A stretch of 64,000 bases of DNA from Lytechinus variegatus (taxonomy: Eukaryota > Echinodermata > Echinoidea > Temnopleuroida > Toxopneustidae): NCBI RefSeq assembly GCF_018143015.1, contig NC_054740.1, forward strand, positions 70,147,356 through 70,211,355, in the 5' to 3' direction. Position 1 is the stretch's first letter. Every line of letters starts with the position of its first letter. This document shows, one piece after another, positions 37,796-47,150 of the stretch. Below the pieces are notes generated by a model that worked only from the letters and a program-made list of their open reading frames with translations, was not told the DNA's origin and searched no databases. The position numbers and the translations under genes were made by a program.

Positions 37796-38400
37796 GGATT
37801 GATGATCAGAGACAGAGATGGTCCAAAGCTAGTCTGGTGGTTTGTTGGTGATTAGAGTGTCATCGGGAGACTATGACAGGGCTGCAGAAGGTTGAAGATT
37901 AATGAGCACAGCACTGGATGACAGAGATGGTCCAAAGTAAGTCTGATCATGTCTTGTTAATAAGAGAGAGATCAGATATGAGACAGCTGCTGGAGGTTGA
38001 GGATTGATGATCACAGACAGAGATGGTCCAAAACAAGTCTGATGATGTGTTGATGATTACAGAGTTGTCAGAGACTACGAGAGAGCTGCAGAAGGGTGAG
38101 GATCGATGCTCAGAGACAGAGATGGTCCAAAGTAAGTCTGATCATGTCTTGTTAATAAGAGAGAGATCAGATATGAGACAGCTGCTGGAGGTTGAGGATT
38201 GATGATCACAGACAGAGATGGTCCAAAACAAGTCTGATGATGTGTTGATGATTACAGAGTTGTCAGAGACTACGAGAGAGCTGCAGAAGGGTGAGGATCG
38301 ACGGGCACAGCACTGTATGACAGAGATTGTCAAGAGCAAGTCTGATGGTGTGTTGTGAGAGATCAAAGACTACGAAAGTGCTGCTGAAGGCTGTACATTG
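37770..38400 (+). repeat. tandem copies of the tubulin 3' end
   Basis: The last codons, stop and start of the 3' UTR (GACTATGAGAGTGCTGCTGA, GGTTGAGGATTGATGATC, ACAGAGATGGTCCAAAG) recur several times downstream in degenerate form, each with a stop at the same relative place. Two long blocks starting at 37931 and 38126 are almost identical, with a 195-bp period. Copies are out of the coding frame of the true gene and lie in its presumed 3' UTR. Confidence 0.75.
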
Positions 38401-41400
38401 AAGGATTTATCAACACAACACATCACAGCAGAGTACAGGATCAAGTAAGAAGTGTATTAGTGGTAGGATATACAAGTTCAGAAAGAAATCAGAATAATTA
38501 TTATTTGGAGAGTGTGTAATTGACCTTGCTTACGAGTGCAAAGGGAAAAAACAGGAAAATTATTGCGTAGTTTTGATAAAGTTTGTTTTAACTTTATCAC
38601 ACTGGGCTGATGGTATAACATGTTTTTCATGGATCAGGGATTCCTAACAATTCAGAGTCTATGTCACATTCTTGAAAATCTTCAGAAGGATTTATTTGAG
38701 ATATGTTTTGATAACGTCAGTCACCACTCTATGTTGCTTGCATTAACCCTACAACACATACATGGTACTTAGGTCAACTTTATAACTCTCAAGTAGTCTC
38801 CTTTTTAATGATTTTTTTTTTACAAGCATGGCTAAGAATAAGCATAGCAGTTATGACATGAGATCAGTGAATCTTGGAGATTTGTATTGCTTGAAGTCAT
38901 AGCAAAAGTCTTTCAAATTTGAAATGATGTTATTACTTGTAAATTTGTAGCAACAAAGTACCCATCTGAACCATCTGAAATTTTACTTGCAATATAAGAA
39001 ACTGCAAATTGCCAGTGTGATTCTCTCTTTTGAGATACAGCTCTACTCTTAACCTCTAAATACTTGATACAGATTTTACCTCCCATTCAAAGAATTCCAG
39101 TCAGGGCTGGTCTTCCTGTTACGTAAAGTATTTAAATCTTAACAAACAATTTAGGCCAAATCTATCGCAACAGAATTGCTCTCAGTTGGCATTCAAGAGA
39201 CAAGTTTCACTTTTGAATTCATGCATTTTCATTCTCTGCAAGTAAAGAACTTGTTAACTTGTAGTTTCTTACATCGGACATTATTCAACAATGTCATATT
39301 TGGGAGATATGCCACTTGCATGAATATGTCAGTTGCTGCTATGCCTGATAAGCACCAGCAAGCTTTTTAGTACATACATGCAGGGAAACATTTATCATCA
39401 GATCATGCATTAAAACACTTTGGCATTTGTTCATGAAAATTTGATAACAAATTTACATTGAACACACTCAAACTCAATGTTCATCTTAGTGTGATAAAAA
39501 TGCACACAGAGCACTTTGCAGCGATTAACAAGCGAAATCACAGATATTTTTTTCTCCTTTTTTGTGTTAGACATACAGACTATACTTTTCTTTATTATTA
39601 TCAGACAAGTTCTCACACAATGACACGGCAAGAGAGACGTTTACACCTGGATAGGCAGTGTCTGTGTCTTGCGCTTGAATCGGGTTAGCATAAGTATTCT
39701 CAAGATCTACTCCTTGAGGTTTTTCAAGGCTGATCAAACTTGGGAAAGTATGCAAAGGTTAAGTTGTGTTTTACCAGATGACACGATATATTGAAGAGCT
39801 TGATCATTCTGTTGTGCGATTGGGAATCCATATTAAGAATGCTCTCCACAATTGGTTCCTTTTTCTCTGTTGCATTTTTCCATTCATCTGTTTAACAAAA
39901 TCAAAATGAATGAAACAAAAAAATCATAAGCTTGACTTTAATACCTCAAGGCTCAAAATTAAATGACATTTCATCACAGTTTGAAAAATTTAAAAATCAA
40001 ATGGTCCTTCACCGGCATCAATGAAAAAATTCTGAGTCCACCAATATTTTTGGTTTTTTTTCACAGTGACTCATCAAACATGCACTGAAAATTCTACCCG
40101 GTATTTATTTTCCTTTGTCTGGTGACTGGTCACAATTGATGAAAAAATAAAAATAAAATTCATTGGCCGAAATTCACAAAGGTGGTTTAATTGATATTAA
40201 GGTTTGGGCAAATTTTGTGTTGTAAAAGGGTGCTTAATGCCTTAATTTAACATACATTGTGTACACTAAAAAACGTTCAATTATAAACACGCAAAAGCGG
40301 TGGCTAAGACACTGACTTCTTGCAAGTTACAATAATTTAGAATCTTAGACCACATTTTATGTAAAGTTTAAACTGTTGAATAAACCATGGTCATGGTGAC
40401 CTATACTCTAACACATCTCATGGCAACAGCGGCAACAAGTACAGTATGAATTTATTGCCCTTTGTTAATACAAGCATGTTCATGATTGGACGTTTCTTGG
40501 GTTAATGCACCAAAGCATGTACACCACCATGAAATTGACCTAAACCCTGGTCTTGATCTAAGACTAAAGTTAACAACTGCCTTTGTGAATTCCAGCCCTG
40601 TTTTAATGCATGATGATGATCATGATATACAGTATATCAAAGACTGGAAGAATTGGGCAATAACAATTTAGTCAAAATTAGGCAAGTTCCCTTGAAATTT
40701 GCATTTGCACTTGAAATTTGTATAAAACAATTATGTAAATTCTGGTGGCTAGTACCACCACTGTTTGATCATTATAAACAAAAGCGTAATTATTATCAAT
40801 TTATTTTTTTCATTCGGAAACATCAATTTTAAAGATGTGCATTCAACTGAGAAAAGCAAATAATTAATTATGCATGTGGGACTGGGTCATTAAAAATCTC
40901 ATACAAAATTCAAAGGAAACTTACTGTATGCAATCTGGTGTTAAATACTTTTGCCGTGCCTCATAGCCGAATGTTTTTTCACGTGACTGGAGCCTGAAAT
41001 GAACACCCAAGCTCACAACTACCCCTTTCCGCTGGGGACCGGAGCTAGCATACGCACGACAGACCTGGCAGAACACAACGATGAATCCGTCGGCGAGTAG
41101 AGATCTGTCGGCGAGTAGAGATGATGAGTGGTAGAGAGTCTCTCTACCACTCATCATCTCTACTCGCCGACTCAAGCCAGCATCTCCTCATCAGCTCCAC
41201 TACTCAAGCTGTTCTCACTCAACATTCCTTCTGGTTTACAGTCCTTTTCAGGACTATTTTCAAGAAAGAATACTCTACTCTCAAATCTCCACTTTCTCGC
41301 CTATCCACTTCTTCTCTTCTATCCACTGTTCCTATAACACTCCACATGGTGTACCGTAAACCACATCAGCAAAATGATAGTTGTCTAAGAATAGAGAAAG

Positions 41401-42780
41401 GAATGAAGAAAAACTTAGAAGTTATCTTCTTTTGGGGGGAATTAGATGTCATTTGTGTCAAGCTGCTGTACACGGTTTTGCTTAACTTTCTGTCTCGATG
41501 TTTTTTTCTTTTGTTTTTCTCTTGAGTTTAAGGTAATTGTATCTCTTTCCGTCTCAATCTAGAACAATAATTTCTTCCCCCCCCCCTCCTCACTCTCCCA
41601 CTCTGTCTACTTCAACTTGTACAATTTTCATATTATCCATCGCTTCTCTTCTACGTGATTTCACTCATGACATCAGTATAAAGCTAGTAACAATATGAAA
41701 TAGAATAAGGACATAACTGGATAACATTTGAGGGTACATTTTTTATTGATCCAAAACAATAAATTTAGCTGCATCAGACCAAGAACAATGTGTCGAAACG
41801 TTAGTTTAAACAACAGGCAATACATTTGAACATATTGCAATCATACTAATACAGTCATATACTTTCCAAATTAATGTTGCTCATTTCAATACATGTTAAA
41901 GTAGGTTTAGTTCTTGTCAAATCACGAAATATGGAAGTAAGAATACTTCACCAATTTAACTTAGTGAGTTCTATCTTATGCAAAGCTTCATATCGGCTAC
42001 CCAACTTTAATGACGAGATCTGAATTATTTGTTGTATGTGAATATCATAGTTTTGTATCAGTATTTAAGGCTGAGGCATATTAATCATAAAAAGCAATGT
42101 AGTCATTTGCACATACATGTATCAACCTACACTGTACATGTCCTAGTTTCATAAAATATCAGTACAAAAACAAAATTTTATTTTCTTTTGTATCTGAAAA
42201 TCAAAATCAATTCAACGTTCAGTCATACCTTAGATTGCATAGGATAACAACAATTCGCGTACATAATTTCAACTGTTTTTTCAACTGCTATGAACTTGTA
42301 ATTGAATATGGTTGCAAGAGTGTATATAGGTTTTTCCTTATGTGATCATAGACGTTTGACTACTATACATGTAAACCAGAATTCACCATTTAAAAAACAT
42401 TGCATTTAGAATACAAATATGGACATTTTGAGTACACAATATATTTTCTCTAACACGGATTCATACCTTTTATAGTATGATGACAAGAATTGGATTAATG
42501 CAAAACTTTCTGTGAAGTGACGTTTTCAAAAGACTTAGTTAATGGGCATATACACTGGTCATAAACATTTTAAAGCATGTTACATAATCTAATCACTTAA
42601 TTATATAAATCATTTGTAAACATATGCATGAGGGAATGCATCATCTGTCCATTGCATGGGTTTTACGAATCACAATCTCATGTATCACAACGAATGAAAT
42701 AATAGAGTTCATGTATCATTTTTTTACCCAAAATACAATACACAGCACAAACAATTTAAGAAACTAAACACTGCTGAATA
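38401..42780. other. gene-free interval after the tubulin gene
   Basis: No conserved exon is seen on either strand. The only clear structure is the perfect inverted repeat at 41107-41171 and a short C run near 41580. The left part probably includes the tubulin 3' UTR. Confidence 0.55.
41107..41171. repeat. perfect 32-bp inverted repeat
   Basis: Arms 41107-41138 and 41140-41171 are perfect reverse complements with one base between; the left arm begins GTCGGCGAGTAGAGATGATG. The first 15 bases of the left arm also occur as a direct repeat just before it (from 41089). Confidence 0.95.
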
Positions 42781-42809
42781 CTGATTACACGGTAAAATTG
42801 GGGCATGCA

Positions 42810-43179
42810 TCACATGATCTCACCGAATTTGTTTGGTCCGGTGCGTGTGCGCCACATATGTTCGTCTAGGTACGATGGGGACAGGGCTCTGCTAGTTTCA
42901 AACTGCCGTCGAAGCTTCCGTTTGGCGTGCATCCACCGACCTTCGATGGTGTTGGTGTGAAGCCATGGGAGAAAGGGGGTCAACGAAGTTTTCTTCGTGC
43001 ACCACGACATCGTGGAGGTAGATTCCTCCGTTCAGCTGGTCCAAGTTATCGTAGGCTGCCCAGCCATCGCTGATAATGTGGCTGCCGGGCAGTAGCCATC
43101 TAGAGATGATGGCCTCCAGAGTTGCTCTATTCCTGTTAGGGACAACCTCCTTTAAACACCTCTCCGTCTCCCTCACGAC
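42810..43179 (-). pseudogene. Merlin-type (ISXO2-like) transposase fragment
   Basis: Minus strand. The first part reads RETERCLKEVVPNRNRATLE, then ISRWLLPGSHIISDGWAAY, the ISXO2/IS1016-like DDE core with the second catalytic D in SDGWAAY. After a frameshift near 42.96 kb the other frame gives HTNTIEGRWMHAKRKLRRQF, the conserved NxIE/W region with the last catalytic glutamate, and then SYLDEHMWR. These are hallmarks of animal Merlin transposons. The N-terminal zinc-binding part is not visible; a good acceptor (tttatag) precedes the fragment at about 43180. It is a broken remnant. Confidence 0.8.
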
Positions 43180-43766
43180 CTATAAACAATGAATGTTTAG
43201 TATAATTAGTCTGAGTTTGCAGAAATGTCATAATTTGTGCCCCAACTTCACAGAAAGATAGTCATAAATAGTCATACCTTCATCTGCATCTACACGGACA
43301 TCATCCAACGTCTTTCCTGCCATTGCTTTTAGGTCTCCCTTCTCCATGCTGAAGAGTACTTTAGAAATCTTTGCTACTTGCAGTGATGCATCCGGCAGGC
43401 GGTAGTAGGCTCTGTGAGTTCTTACGTCATGGCCCATGAAGGTCGCTAAAATATCAAGTTCATTATCTTTCAAGTTCATGATTTGAGAACTGACAGCAAT
43501 GTACTTCCTGAGTTTTGTCAACCTAAGCTGATCTGGATACTTTGCTCCACACTTTTGGGCTTGATTTCGCCGCGTATCAGTTGCTCTCAAGTGGCCTCTT
43601 CCATCTGGGTTTGCAAACAAGAAAGGATTTCCATCATTGACTACTTGTGACCTTTTCTCCATCAAAAAGTCAATGTTGCTTTTCATGTCATCTGTTTTTT
43701 TTTTTTTTTTTAATATGTTTTATTGAATCAACAAAATTACAAATTTACAAGTGATTGTTACAATGC

Positions 43767-44370
43767 TTTAAAGGGGAATCCAACCCAAATAAAAACTTGT
43801 TTTTATAAGGAAAAGAAAAATCAGACAAGTTGATTGGTGGAAGTTTGAACAATATTGGACAAACAACAAGAAAATTATGAATTTTTAAAAGTTCTAAATA
43901 TTGGTAATCACTATAACCATGGAGACTTCAAATTGGCCGCATATGGGATGTGATTGTGATGAAAGGCAAGGACTACTCTTCCATGTACTCCAATACACAT
44001 TATGGCTAAAATGTCATTTTTCCCAAAAGTTTTATTTCAAATTATATTTTTCTTTCACGAGGGCATAAAACAATATACTCCCTGGGTTATATTTAGATTA
44101 CTGCCCCAGGGGAATGGGTACTTAGGAGAAAACCACAAATCCCTGATAATAAAGTACATGGCCTATGGGAAAGTTGTCCTTGCCCCTTGTCATAATTTAC
44201 TTACTCAGTTGCCAATTTGAAATCTACATAGTATTAGTGATCTCAATTTTAAAGCAGCTATAACTTCCTTATTGCTTGTCCGATTTCTTTTAAACTTTCA
44301 CCATTCTGTTTAATTTATTTTTCTCCTTCCCAACACAACTTTTATGACCAAGGCTGGATTCCCCTTTAAA
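43767..44370. mobile_element. MITE nested in the LINE
   Basis: TTTAAAGGGGAATCCA at 43767-43782 and TGGATTCCCCTTTAAA at 44355-44370 are perfect 16-bp inverted repeats; the TTTAAA may include a TTAA duplication. The right arm, read inverted, has AAGCAATAAGGAAGTTATAG, as in other foldback elements of the window. About 600 bp, non-coding. Confidence 0.85.
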
Positions 44371-44977
44371 ATAGATGTAAAATATTAACCATGCTTTGTA
44401 AAAAAGGATAATAATTATTGAAAAACACAAGCAACAAATTATGGTTGATCTTCATGACATATGGGTATATTTTCTTCTCACAATTAATAAATATAATTAA
44501 TAAAAAACAAAAGAGATTGAAAACTATTATTAAAAACAAGACAAAGGAAGGCGGGCACATGATAAAAGGACAGGACTTCAAATCAAAACACAGTCCTGTT
44601 CATATGTGCACTGATGAAAAGATAGGCAAAAGAAAACCACACACACAAATGCACTAAAAACCGACTTCTGGCAAAAGAAAATAATTAATCTGTTTGGTCT
44701 ACTTAAAGATAAAATATAACATAAAAATAAAAAGACCCAGCAAAAGGTCAACTGTAAATACCATGATTCAGCTAAACCGACTGGCTGTATACTGTGTAAA
44801 CAGCTTTCCTATAAAATGAGGTTTCATATTTAACCAACAAAATGAAGTTTCCCTGCAGCATATCTAAAAGCCAACCTTGCCGGGTACATAAAAAATGCTT
44901 TCTTGCCCTCGCATTTCAAGTTATTGAGTTGGTCTAGTTTTCCCCTTCACAGCTCAGCCATGCGTTTTGAAAAATCT

Positions 44978-45733
44978 TCAGAAACAGATTTTTTGCCCCT
45001 GGTAGGTGCTCTGCTTAAACTTAGCAATGCATGCTTTGCGCACAAATTCTTTCCCAGCGTATGTTGAGAAAGCTACATGGATGACCCTTGGGGATTTGGC
45101 TGCTTGTGAATCTGCTCGTACGACAGTGGATGTGCGATGACAACGCTCAATAGATATCTTGGGAACATCACTGGATGGCTGAACTCCGACAAAATCATGA
45201 ATGAGATTCTCCACGAGCTTTTGGGTGTTTTTTCCACGGCTTTCTGGGATCCAATGGAATACCAGACTATTTCTCCTGCTGTGATTCTCAAGGTCGTCCA
45301 GCTTTGATACCAAAACCTCGTTCTCAGCTTTCAATTTGTTCACTTCCCTGACAACCTCATCCAACTGGATAGTACAAGCTGATATTGTTTCCTCGTTGGC
45401 TTTTACTTTCTCATTGATTTTCTCAACCTTTTCCACCACAAGCATCTCCATATAATGTTCTAGATTAGTAAATCTTTGATCTAACATGCTGGTGAACTTA
45501 CTGAACCATCGTGGAGGTGAATCGGCATCTCCTTCTTGTTCATCAAACGTAAGAGTGAGCCCTCGCCTGACGTTGGCTGCGCTGTTCTTGGCATCAGCTA
45601 AATCTTTATCGACTTTCTGCTTCATCGGAGATTCATCAGGTTTCTTTGCCGAAGACGCGGGGGAGTCCATCAGCTCATCCCGTAGCACTTCAAACATATT
45701 CGATTTCCCCATTTTCGTATTCGAATTCAGCAT
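44978..45733 (-). CDS. LINE ORF1-like protein
   Basis: 251 codons from ATG 45733. A charged N-terminal third is followed by a coiled coil (about residues 95-150, with NKLKAENEVLVSKLDDLENH) and then an RRM-like/C-terminal region starting RRNSLVFHWIPE and including IERCHRT and ARADSQ-like surroundings. The order, coiled coil then 'LENHSRRNSLVFHWIPE', is typical of ORF1 proteins of L1/CR1-type LINEs, which bind RNA and chaperone nucleic acid. The frame ends at GQKICF; the neighbouring frame continues with VSEDFSKRMAEL, so about 50 C-terminal residues were probably lost through a frameshift. Confidence 0.8.
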   Translation of the reverse strand: MLNSNTKMGKSNMFEVLRDELMDSPASSAKKPDESPMKQKVDKDLADAKNSAANVRRGLTLTFDEQEGDADSPPRWFSKFTSMLDQRFTNLEHYMEMLVVEKVEKINEKVKANEETISACTIQLDEVVREVNKLKAENEVLVSKLDDLENHSRRNSLVFHWIPESRGKNTQKLVENLIHDFVGVQPSSDVPKISIERCHRTSTVVRADSQAAKSPRVIHVAFSTYAGKEFVRKACIAKFKQSTYQGQKICF

Positions 45734-46247
45734 TTCTGGAGTATTCAGCTGCCTCTAAAGACTCATCTCATCCCCAAAAAATTCACGAAACACTGTTCAA
45801 AAAGACCAATAACTTTTCTTGTCACCAATCGTGTGTCCTCCGCCGGTTTTTAGTGAAAATGTGGGATTAAATTTCACTCACAACTTTCATGACAGATGGT
45901 CAAGGGCACCCTCCCTTCATGTCATCTGTTAGCAAAACGGGTACAGTGTTATTGCATTTCCGATTAATCTCCATCCTCAATACCACATTGCACAATGCCT
46001 TTTCCCATTTGGTAAGGCCTTCACCAAATATTCCACCTTCTCCTTTTGCGATACACTTGTAATCACTGAGTAGCATCTTCGATACCTCTCCTGGACGCTT
46101 TCTGTTGAAAACACACACCTGGGTCAGGGTAACCTCAGCCAACTGTTTCCATCTGTCGCGGGTCTCATCACTACTGCAGCTGTTCAGCTTCTGTTTTCTC
46201 TCTTCTGTTTCCTTTCTCACATAATTGGACAGTGCAACAACATCTGT

Positions 46248-47150
46248 GGCCTGTATCACTAAGCGCTAAGATGCGTCTTAAGCATCCATAAGTCCGGTTA
46301 TAGGACTTAGTGTAAGATGCATCTTAGCGGGAGTTTCACAAAGACCACTAAGACGCGTACCATACTTAGTACCCATTTAACTAAGTTGCATACATAGCGT
46401 AGCCTACGTCTCGTCTAGACGAGACGTAGGAACTGTTCTTAGTGTAATGTCATGTTTCCTAGTGGCCACAAACTGCAGGAGCGCTTCGACTTCGACCCTT
46501 TGGAAGTCCTTGCTTCTTTTTCTAGGCGTTTCCTAAATTTTTTGAGTAAAATGCATATTGTTATTATTTATTTTTATGAATTGCCCAACATCATGTAATT
46601 GCCTGTCTGTACACTACCAAATATGTTTATAGTAGAGAGAGGGGGGGGGGGTAATGAGCACTATTTTTTGTACTCAACACCCCCCTCCTCCCTTGAGAAA
46701 AAACAAAAAGGTAAAATTTTGGATAATCTTTTGTTTTCGTCGAGGTATCAAATACAACTTCCAATGCATACATTTCACTTTCAATATTTTACTTCTATGT
46801 TGTCTTAAGAAAAAGGTTAATACCATACCTTCCCCATTATCCTCCTACAGTAGTCAAAATTATGTTAAAGTGACAAAATTCCTCCTCTCACTTTTTAGTC
46901 GCAGACGAAAACTTGCGGGAAATTACTACTTTTTATCTTCACACAAGGTCGAAGGTCACAAAATTAGGCTTCGTAGACTCAAAATCGAGACGTTTTATTG
47001 TTGAAGACGCGTCGCACACAGGACTTAGTAAAGAACTGTTTAGTGGAACTGACGCACCAACAGGACGTCAGTAAGACCCGTCTTCGTGTATGACGCGTCG
47101 CAGCGACACTAAGTCCCGTTACACTAAGTACTGTTTAGTGAAACAGGCCC
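46248..47150. mobile_element. 0.9-kb MITE in the recombinase-like gene
   Basis: Ends GGCCTGTATCACTAAG and CTTAGTG..., GTGAAACAGGCCC are inverted repeats, with subterminal repeats of ACTAAG and GACGCGTC words on both sides. CTGT flanks it (46244-46247, 47151-47154), a probable 4-bp target duplication. Removing it joins the gene frame as LLPLT then TDVVALSNYV, as expected for the family. It contains a perfect 28-bp palindrome at 46403-46430 and no gene. Confidence 0.8.
46403..46430. repeat. perfect 28-bp palindrome
   Basis: CCTACGTCTCGTCT followed immediately by AGACGAGACGTAGG, with no spacer, inside the 0.9-kb MITE. Confidence 0.95.

Larger units (their letters stand above)
43697..45915 (-). 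mobile_element. LINE with ORF1 only (half-LINE)
   Basis: A 15-bp target duplication, TTCATGTCATCTGTT, flanks it at 43682-43696 and 45916-45930, and it ends in a poly(A) run (T run at 43697-43712 on plus), so it was retroposed on the minus strand. The 5' end begins GGGAGGGTGCCC. Its only protein is an ORF1-like product; no reverse transcriptase or endonuclease is present. It interrupts the tyrosine-recombinase-like gene between LLTDDMK and SNIDFL, and itself carries a MITE at 43767-44370. Confidence 0.85.
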
